DNA from: an uncultured Lachnospiraceae bacterium | Lineage (GTDB): Bacteria; Bacillota; Clostridia; Lachnospirales; Lachnospiraceae | Direction: 5' to 3' | NCBI GenBank assembly: GCA_905233835.1 | Contig: CAJOGB010000022.1 | Location: forward strand, 1 to 12,376 | Length of the DNA stretch: 12,376 nt | Part shown: positions 1 to 6,943 of the stretch, one piece after another | Layout of the letters: each line of letters starts with the position of its first letter | Position numbering within the stretch: position 1 is the stretch's first letter | Notes under the pieces: generated by a model | Told to the model about the DNA's origin: nothing | Databases searched by the model: none | What the model saw: the letters and a program-made list of their open reading frames with translations, nothing else | Translations under genes and position numbers: made by a program

Positions 1-421
1 CAGCAAGCACAACTCTCTTGCCCTGTGATTTAAACTTGGAAGCAAGTTTTCCAATGGTTGTCGTCTTTCCAACACCGTTGACACCCACAACCAAAATCAC
101 GGATGTTTGATTCTCAAATGCATACTCCGCTTCTCCGATATCCATCTGTTCTTTGATGGAATCGATTAAAAGTTGTTTGCAATCCGCCGGTTCTTTAATC
201 TTTTGTTCTTTTACCTTTTCCTTTAAATCATCAAGGATTTCTTCCGTAGTACGAACACCGATATCTCCGGAGATAAGAATCTCCTCAAGTTCTTCGTAGA
301 ACTCCTCATCAATGTTGGTAAATCCACGAAAGACATAATCCATGTTTTTTACAAAGGAATCTCTGGTTTTTGTAAGGCCGTCGATTAACTTTTGAAAAAA
401 GCCTTTCTTTTCCTCTGCCAT
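1..421 (-). CDS. ftsY: Signal recognition particle receptor FtsY (N-terminal part, cut by window edge)
   Basis: FtsY is the membrane-associated SRP receptor; its GTPase pairs with that of Ffh to deliver ribosomes making membrane proteins to the Sec translocon. The visible 140 codons start MAEEKKGFFQKL and show a helical N domain (about residues 20-100) followed by the G1 P-loop GVNGVGKTTT at residues 113-122 and IGKLASKF, which is diagnostic of SRP-type GTPases. The usual 300-residue protein continues beyond the left edge, so the remaining G motifs are not seen. The long acidic N-terminal extension of enterobacterial FtsY is absent, as is normal in Firmicutes. The ATG follows the smc stop by only 2 bases, and a GAGGA ribosome binding site lies in the last smc codons. 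This implies co-transcription and probable translational coupling. ffh would have a different surrounding and an N-terminus starting directly with the N domain, so FtsY is preferred. Confidence 0.95.
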   Translation of the reverse strand, partial: MAEEKKGFFQKLIDGLTKTRDSFVKNMDYVFRGFTNIDEEFYEELEEILISGDIGVRTTEEILDDLKEKVKEQKIKEPADCKQLLIDSIKEQMDIGEAEYAFENQTSVILVVGVNGVGKTTTIGKLASKFKSQGKRVVLA

Positions 422-423
422 AC

Positions 424-1245
424 TTAATCCTCTAAGTCATTCTCAATTAAGTTAACGGATACCAAGGTAGAAATACCCTTCTCCTGCATAGTAATACCAT
501 AGAGACGGTCCGCCGCTGTCATGGTACCACGACGGTGGGTAATAATAATAAACTGCGTATTCTTGGTTAACTTATTTAAGTATTTTGCAAAACGGTCAAC
601 GTTTGAATCATCCAGCGCCGCCTCAATCTCGTCTAATAAACAGAAAGGTGATGGCTTTAAGTTCTGAATTGCAAATAAAAGTGCAATTGCAGTTAAGGAT
701 TTCTCACCACCGGAAAGCTGCATCATGTTCTGTAACTTCTTTCCCGGCGGCTGAGCGATAATCTTAATGCCTGTCTCTAGGATATCTTCACCTTCCACGA
801 GTTCCAAGGTACCTTTACCGCCTCCGAAAAGCTCCTTAAAGGCTTTATCGAATTCGGTCTGGATATCTTTAAACCTAGCAGAAAACTGCTCACGCATTCC
901 CTTATCCAATTCATCGATGATTCCGGTTAAGCGCTGCTGTGACTCAATCAAGTCATCATGCTGCCCCTTTAAGAAGGTATAACGCTCGGAAATCTCCTTG
1001 AATTCTTCAATAGCGTTGACATTAACATTTCCCATACGACGAATGTCATCACGAAGTTTGGAAATGCTCTTCTTCATTTCATCGCGATTGGTAAAGTCCA
1101 GCATGAAGAGTAAGTTCATACTCATCCCACATGTAGTTGTTATTGGTCTCAACGCTTTCCTGTGCCTTTTCTCTGGCAGCATCCAAACGAAGGATTTCCT
1201 TTTCCAAACGGTTGATTTCTTTGGAAATCTCTTCCTTCTTTTCAA
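424..1245 (-). CDS. smc: Chromosome partition protein SMC, C-terminal part in a shifted frame
   Basis: This frame carries the C-terminal head of SMC. Family similarity begins only near position 1104 (TNRDEMKKSISKLRDD), so the first 45 or so codons up to 1245 are an out-of-frame reading of the upstream smc sequence and not real protein. Visible motifs are NVNAIEEFKEISERY, the region IIAQPPGKKLQNM, the ABC signature LSGGEKSLTAIALLFAIQ, Walker B with FCLLDEIEAALDD, and the H-loop ITHRRGTM. These must pair with the Walker A lobe encoded in the other frame (1079-3964) to make a working ATPase. Candidate internal ATGs at 1104, 1119 and 1125 lack a clear ribosome binding site, so independent translation looks unlikely. 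The gene ends in TAA two bases before ftsY. This is one gene with 1079-3964, broken by a frameshift, deletion or assembly error. Confidence 0.88.
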   Translation of the reverse strand: MKRRKRFPKKSTVWKRKSFVWMLPEKRHRKALRPITTTCGMSMNLLFMLDFTNRDEMKKSISKLRDDIRRMGNVNVNAIEEFKEISERYTFLKGQHDDLIESQQRLTGIIDELDKGMREQFSARFKDIQTEFDKAFKELFGGGKGTLELVEGEDILETGIKIIAQPPGKKLQNMMQLSGGEKSLTAIALLFAIQNLKPSPFCLLDEIEAALDDSNVDRFAKYLNKLTKNTQFIIITHRRGTMTAADRLYGITMQEKGISTLVSVNLIENDLED

Positions 1246-3964
1246 AGAATCCCTTATAGGTCTTTGACATTTCTTCTTTCTTTGAAATGGAAGATTTCAA
1301 TTCTTCTTCCAATTCTTTGAAGGTATCATCTGCAGAAGAAATGGTAGCCTTAATAGATTCGATGTCGTTACGTTTTCTCTGGGCATCGGCTTTTGCGTCC
1401 TTAGACTGCTGTTCCAAATCGTCTAAGTCCTTCTGGTCCTTTGCAAGTTCCCCTTCGATACGGTTTAAGTTTTCTTCAACGAAGGTTACCTTCTGACGAG
1501 CTGATGCTTCTTCTACCTGAACCTCCGCCACATTTCGGTTTGCGGAAGCCTCCATATAGGTCTGTTCATCCAATTTCTCTTGGAATGCAACAATTTCAGC
1601 CTTTAACTCTTCTTCTCGCTTCTCGGCTTCTTCCATATCGATGACAATCTGTTTCTTTTCCGCATCGATATTTTTAATCTGACGCTCAATGTCAGCACCT
1701 TCTTCGTGAAGGGTCTCAGCCACCTTTAAGCTTTCTTCTTTCTGTGAGGTTGCACGCTCGAAGTTAAGCTTTGCAGTATTTTGAGCCAAAGCCTTCTCGG
1801 AAATCTTTTCCTGAAGGTCTTTGATATCATCATTTAAAAGTGCAATGGCAGTTTCCAATTCTTCCTGACGGGATTTTAAGTCTTCCACTGCCTTCTCTGT
1901 CTCTTCAATCTCTTTTTCCAGCTGTTCGATTTCACGATTTCTGCTTAAGAGATTTCCTTTATTCTTAAAGGAACCGCCGGCCATGGATCCTCCCGGAGCC
2001 AAGTACTCGCCTTCCAAGGTTACAATATGAAGGGAATAGTTATACTTTCTGGCTACCGCTATGGCATGATCGATGGTATCTACCACTAAGACACGGCCTA
2101 CCAAGTAAGCTACCACACCGTCATACTTCTTATCGCAGTCCACAAGTTCATTGGCTAAACCGATAACACCTTTTTCATTTAAGGCTTCCGGCTTTTTAAA
2201 GTTACCTTTTCCATCTACGGATGTAAGAGGTAAAAACGTTGCGCGACCAAAATGATTTTCCTTCAAATAAGAAATCATCTTCTTTGCGGTTTCCTCATCC
2301 TCGGTTACGATATTTTGAATATTTCCGCCAAGAGCTGTTTCAATCGCAGTTTCATACTTCTTGTCTACATGGATCAAATCAGCCACTACACCCAACAGAC
2401 CCTTGTTGGATGACTTTTGATCCATAACCTTACGGATGGAGTTTCCGTATCCGTCATAGCGCTCTGCTATATTCTTTAAAGATTCCAAGCGAGACTGCTT
2501 CTGGGTCAGTTCTCGCTGCTTATTAAAGACAGATTCGTTTGCATCCTTAATCTTTCCTTTGAAGGAAACAACTTCCGCCTGCTTTGACTTTTCCTCTTCT
2601 TTTAAGGCATCTAATTCTTTGCTTACCGCTTCAAACTCTTCCTTGGCCTTTGCTTCTTCTGCCGCAAAGGTATCTTCTTCTGTCTTTCTTGCAAGAAGTC
2701 TCTGATTTAACTGTGCCTTACGGATATTGGTTTGCTCCAACATGGTATGGAACTTCTGCTCTTCGGATTTAATGGTAGCCTTCTTATTTAAAAGCTCCAT
2801 AATCTCCTTTTGATTGTTCTCAATACCGCTGTTGCAACGAGCAATTTCATCTTCGATATTCTGGAAGTAGTCCTTTGCCTTTTGGAGACGACCAACCGCC
2901 TCTTCTAAAAGAGTTTCCAACTCTTCCTTTTCTTTTAAGAACTTTTCCTTTTCTTCCTGGTGCTCTTCCAATTCCGCTAAAATGGCACCTCGGCGCATCT
3001 CCATATTTTCGTCGGAAGATTCCGCCATCTTAATCTGGCCTTCCAGAAGCTGAATCTGGGTCTCTAATTTACCCTTTGCAATGGTGGATTCGCTTTGCTT
3101 CTGACGGATGTTTTCAATATGGGCATCCATAGCCTCGATTTCTTCTTCCAATGAGGCATACTGCTCTTTGATCTTCTCATTTTCTGCATTGGTGGCATCC
3201 AACTGATTCTGAGCGATCTTTGCATTGTCTGCAATATCGGATAACTCCTTAGACAAACGTTCAATTTCCACAAGGAACATGTTTACATCTAAGGTCTTTA
3301 ATTCTTCTTTTTTCTTAAGATAAGCTTTGGCGGTTTCTGCCTGACGCTCCAAAGGACCTACCTGACGCTCCAACTCTCCTAAGATATCGTTGACACGAAC
3401 CAGGTTTTCCTGTTCCTGTTCCAACTGTTTTACGGCAGCGGCTTTTCTCTTCTTAAACTTTACGATACCTGCAGCTTCATCGAAAAGTTCACGACGTTCC
3501 TCCGGCTTACCGGATAAGATACGTTCAATCTGACCCTGACCGATGATAGAGTATCCCTCTTTACCGATACCCGTATCATAGAAAAGCTCGTTTACATCTT
3601 TCAAACGACAAGGAGTGCCGTTTAATAAATATTCACTTTCACCGGAACGATACACACGACGTGCTACCGTTACTTCATCAAAATCGATGGGAAGCAAATG
3701 ATCGGAGTTATCCATGGTAATGGCTACATAAGAAAAGCTAAGGGGCTTTCTGTTTTCAGTACCCGCAAAGATAACATCCTGCATGGAAGCACCACGGAGC
3801 TGCTTGGCTGACTGCTCACCCAAAACCCAACGAACCGCATCGGAAATATTACTTTTTCCGGATCCGTTCGGTCCTACGATACCCGTGATACCGTTATGAA
3901 ACTCTAATACAATTTTATTTGCAAAGGATTTAAATCCGTGCAATTCAATGCTTTTTAAATACAT
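1079..3964 (-). CDS. smc: Chromosome partition protein SMC, N-terminal part (frameshifted)
   Basis: SMC is the long coiled-coil ATPase that, with ScpA and ScpB, extrudes DNA loops and organises newly replicated origins. This 961-codon frame holds the N-terminal head with Walker A GPNGSGKSN (residues 31-39), the Q-loop region GQGQIERILSGKP and DEAAGIVKFKKRKA (about 140-175), a first coiled coil (about 175-500), the hinge (about 505-660, starting YDGYGNS and ending APGGSMAGGSF), and the returning coiled coil to NNNYMWDEYELT. The frame then stops at a TGA, and the rest of the protein continues in another frame (424-1245). The two parts together span 3541 bases, which is not a multiple of three and slightly under the usual length of about 1,186 codons. 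The ATG has AGAGG upstream and lies 15 bases after the rnc stop. As read, the product would lack the signature motif and Walker B and be inactive. Confidence 0.93.
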   Translation of the reverse strand: MYLKSIELHGFKSFANKIVLEFHNGITGIVGPNGSGKSNISDAVRWVLGEQSAKQLRGASMQDVIFAGTENRKPLSFSYVAITMDNSDHLLPIDFDEVTVARRVYRSGESEYLLNGTPCRLKDVNELFYDTGIGKEGYSIIGQGQIERILSGKPEERRELFDEAAGIVKFKKRKAAAVKQLEQEQENLVRVNDILGELERQVGPLERQAETAKAYLKKKEELKTLDVNMFLVEIERLSKELSDIADNAKIAQNQLDATNAENEKIKEQYASLEEEIEAMDAHIENIRQKQSESTIAKGKLETQIQLLEGQIKMAESSDENMEMRRGAILAELEEHQEEKEKFLKEKEELETLLEEAVGRLQKAKDYFQNIEDEIARCNSGIENNQKEIMELLNKKATIKSEEQKFHTMLEQTNIRKAQLNQRLLARKTEEDTFAAEEAKAKEEFEAVSKELDALKEEEKSKQAEVVSFKGKIKDANESVFNKQRELTQKQSRLESLKNIAERYDGYGNSIRKVMDQKSSNKGLLGVVADLIHVDKKYETAIETALGGNIQNIVTEDEETAKKMISYLKENHFGRATFLPLTSVDGKGNFKKPEALNEKGVIGLANELVDCDKKYDGVVAYLVGRVLVVDTIDHAIAVARKYNYSLHIVTLEGEYLAPGGSMAGGSFKNKGNLLSRNREIEQLEKEIEETEKAVEDLKSRQEELETAIALLNDDIKDLQEKISEKALAQNTAKLNFERATSQKEESLKVAETLHEEGADIERQIKNIDAEKKQIVIDMEEAEKREEELKAEIVAFQEKLDEQTYMEASANRNVAEVQVEEASARQKVTFVEENLNRIEGELAKDQKDLDDLEQQSKDAKADAQRKRNDIESIKATISSADDTFKELEEELKSSISKKEEMSKTYKGFFEKKEEISKEINRLEKEILRLDAAREKAQESVETNNNYMWDEYELTLHAGLYQSR

Positions 3965-3979
3965 TTACAACCTCTGTGC

Positions 3980-4687
3980 TTAAACAATTTTTATCTTACT
4001 CTCCATATGCATACTAAGTAGCGCTTGATATGCCGCATCCTGTTCGGACGCTTTTTTGGACTTTCCTTTTCCCACGCCCAAAACTTTATCTCCCATTAAC
4101 GCACGGGACTCATAAACCTTATCGTGACTTGGTCCGCTTTCAGATACAAGCTCATAGGTAACTCCCATCTTATATCTGGCCTGGGTCACTTCCTGTAGTG
4201 TGGTTTTCGTATCGTAGAACAAACGCTTATGCTCGATATCCGTAAGAATAAACTTTAAGATAAAGGGCTTTGCCACTTCAATACCGCCATCCAAAAACAT
4301 GGCACCGATCACAGATTCTAAAGCATCGGATACGATGGAGTCTCTTTCACGACCTCCGGTACGGTCCTCACCCTTTCCCAAAAGAATATAATCCTTTAAA
4401 CAAATGGCTTTGGCACAGTATGCAAGGGTTGGCTCGCAAACCAAAGACGCACGAAGCTTGGATAAATCCCCTTCGGACAAGGTAGGATACTCATGATACA
4501 AAAACTCGCTGGAAACCATTTCCAAGACCGCATCACCCAAAAACTCCAATTTCTCGTTATCCGAAAAACGTTTCATGTTATTCTCGTGTGCGTAGGAAGA
4601 ATGGGTCAAAGCTTTCTTTAATAATGAAGAATCCTTAAAGTGATATTCGATATTTGATTCAAAGTCTAAAAAACTATCACAATTCAT
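3980..4687 (-). CDS. rnc: Ribonuclease III
   Basis: RNase III cleaves double-stranded RNA as a dimer and processes the rRNA precursor, scRNA and antisense duplexes. From the ATG at 4687 the protein is 235 residues, the usual size. The endonuclease domain shows the signature NEKLEFLGDAVLE (residues 44-56) and the second metal-binding cluster SDALESVIGA with D121 and E124. A C-terminal double-stranded RNA binding domain follows, from TTLQEVTQARYK to EQDAAYQALLSM. I chose the ATG at 4687 because AGGAAAGAG sits 6 bases upstream; a TTG at 4711 would add eight residues but lies in the tail of the preceding terminator and has no binding site. The order acpP-rnc-smc-ftsY is common in Firmicutes. No separate promoter is visible, so expression probably depends on readthrough from acpP. 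Confidence 0.95.
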   Translation of the reverse strand: MNCDSFLDFESNIEYHFKDSSLLKKALTHSSYAHENNMKRFSDNEKLEFLGDAVLEMVSSEFLYHEYPTLSEGDLSKLRASLVCEPTLAYCAKAICLKDYILLGKGEDRTGGRERDSIVSDALESVIGAMFLDGGIEVAKPFILKFILTDIEHKRLFYDTKTTLQEVTQARYKMGVTYELVSESGPSHDKVYESRALMGDKVLGVGKGKSKKASEQDAAYQALLSMHMESKIKIV

Positions 4688-4693
4688 GAAAAA

Positions 4694-4702
4694 CTCTTTC
4701 CT
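4694..4702 (-). promoter_or_regulatory. Ribosome binding site deciding the rnc start
   Basis: Minus-strand AGGAAAGAG, 6 bases before the ATG at 4687. It supports that ATG over the in-frame TTG at 4711, which it would lie downstream of. Confidence 0.7.
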
Positions 4703-4709
4703 AACGTTC

Positions 4710-4740
4710 AAAAAAACCCTTGAAATACAAGGGCTTTTTT
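4710..4740 (-). terminator. Hairpin terminator between acpP and rnc
   Basis: On the minus strand CCCTTG and CAAGGG form a 6-bp stem with a 5-base loop, followed by seven T. An A tract precedes the stem, so the structure is also roughly symmetrical on the other strand. It lies downstream of acpP and only 22 bases before the rnc ATG. The stem is short and the gene order suggests that rnc-smc-ftsY is still reached, so partial termination that lowers expression after the abundant acpP message is a reasonable inference. Confidence 0.75.
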
Positions 4741-4761
4741 AAATATAGATTTCATATTAAC

Positions 4762-4992
4762 TTAGCCGACTGTTTTCTTTATAAGTTCTACTGCATCGCC
4801 TACAGTAACAATCTTTTCAGCTTCATCAGAATCAACTTCGATATCTAACTCTTCTTCCACTCCCATGATAATCTGGAAAACATCCAAGGAATCAGCACCA
4901 AGATCATCAATAAAGGTGGTGTCCTTTGTAATCTCTGCTTCATCCACATTTAATACTTCCGCAATAATCTTTTTTAATGTTTCAAATTCCAT
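4762..4992 (-). CDS. acpP: Acyl carrier protein
   Basis: This is the small acidic carrier that holds growing acyl chains on a phosphopantetheine arm during fatty acid synthesis and donates them to PlsX and other acyltransferases. The 76-residue length is typical. The attachment motif GADSLD is present with Ser35 as the modified residue, and the surrounding four-helix pattern and acidic helix II (DVFQIIMGVEEELDIEV) are intact. The ATG has a strong AGAGGAGG binding site and starts 25 bases after plsX, so the two are co-transcribed from the promoter upstream of plsX. PlsX uses acyl-ACP as its substrate, which explains the pairing. A terminator follows directly. A dedicated polyketide or D-alanine carrier is less likely given the neighbourhood. 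Confidence 0.96.
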   Translation of the reverse strand: MEFETLKKIIAEVLNVDEAEITKDTTFIDDLGADSLDVFQIIMGVEEELDIEVDSDEAEKIVTVGDAVELIKKTVG

Positions 4993-5017
4993 GATTCATC
5001 CTCCTCTAGTATAAGAA

Positions 5018-6019
5018 TTAAACATTCAAGATATTTTCTATTTTCTCGGTAATATTCTGCTCTTTAAATGCCACACATTGTTCAATGGCATTGGCGATTT
5101 CTTTCGCCTTGGCAGAACCGTGAGTTTTCACAACCAAACCTTTTAATCCAAGAAGCGGTGCTCCGCCGTATTCCGTGGCATCAAAACTCTTTAGCGTCTT
5201 TTTCAATGCCGGAAGCGCCATAGCGGCTCCGATTTTGGAAAGAAGGGTGCTCATTAAGCCCTTTTTAATCACAGAGATTAAAGTAGACGCCACACCTTCG
5301 TAAAGTTTTAAAATCACATTTCCCACAAAGCCTTCACAAACGATGACATCATAATCACCCTTCGGAATATCTCTGGCTTCACAAGAACCCACAAAGTTTA
5401 TATCACTGCATTCCTTTAATAAAGGATAGGTTTCTTTTACCAGGGCATTTCCCTTTTCCTCTTCGGCACCCACATTTACTATGGCCACCTTTGGCTTTTC
5501 TACACCCATAACGTATTCCATATAAATGGAACCCATCCGAGCAAATTGAACCAAATGCTCGCTTCTGGCATCCACATTGGCTCCGCAGTCCAATACAAGT
5601 GAGACTCCCTTTTCCGTAGGAATTAAGGGAGCAAAAGGCGCTCTGTGAATTCCGCGAATGCGACCCGTCACAAGCTGTCCGCCCACCAAAAGCGCACCAG
5701 AATTTCCGGAAGAGACAAAGGCATCGGCCTCACCCTTTTTCACAAGTTTTAAGCCAACTACCATGGAAGAATCTTTCTTCTTCTGTATCGCCTGAACCGG
5801 ATGTTCCGCTGTCTCAATCACTTCGGATGCATGAACGATACTTACACGGTCTTCCGGATATTTATACATTTCAAGTTCTTTGGAAATTACTTCTTCATTT
5901 CCAACCAATGTAACAAAAATCTGCTGATTTCGATTCAATGCATCTACCGCACCTTTTACGATTTCCTTGGGTGCGTGATCGCCTCCCATGGCATCAACAG
6001 CTACTTTTGTATATTCCAA
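5018..6019 (-). CDS. plsX: Phosphate acyltransferase PlsX
   Basis: PlsX converts acyl-ACP and phosphate to acyl-phosphate, the donor used by membrane PlsY to make lysophosphatidic acid at the start of phospholipid synthesis. It is a peripheral membrane enzyme. The 333-residue length is normal. Hallmarks are VAVDAMGGDHAP (residues 6-17), SSGNSGALLVGG near residue 103, and LVLDCGANVD, with GFVGNVILKLYEG and EYGGAPLLGL in the C-terminal half. The start is a TTG at 6019: it sits 7 bases after a strong AGGAGGTG, there is no better ATG in frame upstream, and the family N-terminus begins right here. The gene has its own likely promoter (6067-6095) with a hairpin in the leader. acpP follows 25 bases downstream. 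The fabD/fabG genes often found after plsX in other Firmicutes are not here. Confidence 0.96.
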   Translation of the reverse strand: MEYTKVAVDAMGGDHAPKEIVKGAVDALNRNQQIFVTLVGNEEVISKELEMYKYPEDRVSIVHASEVIETAEHPVQAIQKKKDSSMVVGLKLVKKGEADAFVSSGNSGALLVGGQLVTGRIRGIHRAPFAPLIPTEKGVSLVLDCGANVDARSEHLVQFARMGSIYMEYVMGVEKPKVAIVNVGAEEEKGNALVKETYPLLKECSDINFVGSCEARDIPKGDYDVIVCEGFVGNVILKLYEGVASTLISVIKKGLMSTLLSKIGAAMALPALKKTLKSFDATEYGGAPLLGLKGLVVKTHGSAKAKEIANAIEQCVAFKEQNITEKIENILNV

Positions 6020-6026
6020 GAAGAAA

Positions 6027-6034
6027 CACCTCCT
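6027..6034 (-). promoter_or_regulatory. Strong ribosome binding site for the plsX TTG start
   Basis: Minus-strand AGGAGGTG, 7 bases before the TTG at 6019. The near-perfect match to the 16S rRNA tail supports use of the non-ATG start. It directly abuts the 3' arm of the leader hairpin at 6035-6061. Confidence 0.8.
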
Positions 6035-6061
6035 AAGTGCAAATCATCCAATTTGCCACTT
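6035..6061 (-). promoter_or_regulatory. Imperfect hairpin in the plsX leader
   Basis: On the minus strand AAGTGGCAAAT and ATTTGCACTT are inverted repeats separated by six bases, with a single-base bulge. The 3' arm ends immediately before the AGGAGG of plsX, and the 5' arm begins about where transcription should start from the promoter at 6067-6095. It could be a 5' stabilising stem-loop, a protein-binding site or a modulator of translation. The structure is seen; the role is inferred. Confidence 0.4.
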
Positions 6062-6066
6062 TAAGA

Positions 6067-6095
6067 AATATACTATATATTCACCCATAAAGCAA
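6067..6095 (-). promoter_or_regulatory. SigA-type promoter for plsX-acpP
   Basis: Minus-strand TTGCTT (6090-6095), 17-base spacer, TATATT (6067-6072). It lies between the rpmF terminator and plsX, where a promoter is needed. The predicted start point is near 6060. Confidence 0.6.
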
Positions 6096-6108
6096 GGGTA
6101 TAAGGAAA

Positions 6109-6144
6109 GAAAAAAGCCCCTAAAGGAATCCTCCTTTAAGGGCT
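6109..6144 (-). terminator. Strong intrinsic terminator after rpmF
   Basis: On the minus strand a 13-base-pair stem (AGCCCTTAAAGGA with TCCTTTAGGGGCT, one G-T wobble) closes a GGAT loop and is followed by a T run. It ends the yceD-rpmF transcript and separates it from plsX-acpP. Confidence 0.88.
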
Positions 6145-6170
6145 AAAATACATATCAAAAGGTGAAATAA

Positions 6171-6350
6171 TTAGTCTACGGAAATAATCTCACGTTTGTT
6201 GTAAGAACCACAGTTCTTGCAAACTCTGTGCGGCATCATAAGCTCGCCACATTTTGAACATTTCACTAAGGTAGGAGCGCTCATCTTCCAGTTCGCTCTT
6301 CTCTTATCTCTTCTTCCTTTTGAAGATTTGTTCTTAGGACAAATAGACAT
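6171..6350 (-). CDS. rpmF: 50S ribosomal protein L32
   Basis: L32 is a small basic zinc-ribbon protein of the large ribosomal subunit. The 59-residue product starts MSICPKNKSSKGRRDKRRAN and has an Arg/Lys-rich N-terminal tail. Four cysteines are spaced C-x2-C-x9-C-x2-C (residues 31, 34, 44, 47), the zinc-binding form; some bacteria carry a paralogue without them. The ATG has AAGGAGGTG at the ideal distance, and this site overlaps the last codons and stop of yceD, five bases separating the two genes. Translation of rpmF is therefore probably coupled to yceD. Transcription comes from the consensus promoter at 6907-6935, and a strong terminator follows. The yceD-rpmF pair is conserved across bacteria and usually precedes plsX. 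Confidence 0.96.
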   Translation of the reverse strand: MSICPKNKSSKGRRDKRRANWKMSAPTLVKCSKCGELMMPHRVCKNCGSYNKREIISVD

Positions 6351-6355
6351 ATTCT

Positions 6356-6880
6356 TTACACCTCCTTAAAGTCTTTGAAAACATCCTGAAACTGCTGCAT
6401 TTTGGGATCCAAAACGACAGTATCGCATCCGCAATCTTTTTCGTTTCGATTTACACCGCATACCGGGCAAATTCCCTTACAGTCTTCGCCGCAAAGTACC
6501 TTTGCAGGCCAGTTCATCAAGATCTCATTTGCAATTAAATCATCCAGCAAAAGAGTATTTTCTTCTACCAGTGTTACGCCTTCCTCTTCGTTATACGAAA
6601 ACGTATCGTTTTTAATATCCAATTCCTCATTTACTGAGACAGGAACGGAAATCTCCACATCACTTAAGCATCTGTCACAGGGACAAACTGCCAAAGCAGA
6701 GGTCTTTCCCGATACAAAAAGCTTTTTCCCTTCATCATTATAAAAGGTAAGCTTGAAAGGCTCTACTGCGGTAATCGGATACTCACATCCCCTAATGGTA
6801 ATGGATTTTCCTTCGTATGAAGCATCTACGTCTGTAGGCATATTCTCTTTTTCTAAAAGAAAAGATAAGTCTATATTCAT
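6356..6880 (-). CDS. yceD: YceD family (DUF177) metal-binding protein
   Basis: Members of this family accompany rpmF in nearly all bacteria and are linked to 23S rRNA accumulation or ribosome assembly; the biochemical activity is not settled. The product has 174 residues from the ATG at 6880. It contains CPCDRCL near residue 66 and a C-terminal cysteine cluster CKGICPVCGVNRNEKDCGC, consistent with a metal-binding ribbon. I chose 6880 because GGAG lies 6 bases upstream and the leader from the promoter would be about 20 bases; the alternative TTG at 6892 adds four residues and has no binding site. The stop codon overlaps the rpmF ribosome binding site. Family assignment is sure from the cysteine pattern and the neighbour; the role is inferred from family knowledge. 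Confidence 0.9.
   Translation of the reverse strand: MNIDLSFLLEKENMPTDVDASYEGKSITIRGCEYPITAVEPFKLTFYNDEGKKLFVSGKTSALAVCPCDRCLSDVEISVPVSVNEELDIKNDTFSYNEEEGVTLVEENTLLLDDLIANEILMNWPAKVLCGEDCKGICPVCGVNRNEKDCGCDTVVLDPKMQQFQDVFKDFKEV
6359..6367 (-). promoter_or_regulatory. rpmF ribosome binding site inside the end of yceD
   Basis: Minus-strand AAGGAGGTG encodes the final Lys-Glu-Val of YceD and is followed at once by its TAA. A ribosome finishing yceD passes over this site, which favours coupled synthesis of the two proteins. Confidence 0.8.
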
Positions 6881-6886
6881 AATCTG

Positions 6887-6890
6887 CTCC
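6887..6890 (-). promoter_or_regulatory. Ribosome binding site deciding the yceD start
   Basis: Minus-strand GGAG, 6 bases before the ATG at 6880. It favours that start over the TTG at 6892, which overlaps this site. Confidence 0.6.
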
Positions 6891-6906
6891 AATCCGCAAC
6901 GAATTA

Positions 6907-6935
6907 ATTATAATGGCAAGGTCATCCCTTGTCAA
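6907..6935 (-). promoter_or_regulatory. Fully consensus SigA promoter for yceD-rpmF
   Basis: Minus-strand TTGACA (6930-6935), a 17-base spacer, and TATAAT (6907-6912) match the housekeeping promoter consensus at all twelve positions and at the optimal spacing. It begins 8 bases after the ackA stop codon, with no terminator between. Start of transcription is predicted near 6900, giving a leader of about 20 bases. The spacer contains an imperfect palindrome (6915-6933). Confidence 0.88.
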
Positions 6936-6943
6936 CAAAAATT

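Noticed and set aside
3064..3273. Short minus-strand frames inside smc and other genes (for example here, 10326-10511 and 11746-11931)
   Set aside because: They are alternative-frame readings of well-supported genes without their own binding sites or recognisable motifs.
4688..4711. Upstream TTG start for rnc adding eight residues
   Set aside because: The TTG overlaps the T tract of the preceding terminator, and the only ribosome binding site lies downstream of it, in front of the ATG at 4687.
6881..6892. Upstream TTG start for yceD adding four residues
   Set aside because: It has no binding site and would overlap the GGAG that serves the ATG at 6880.
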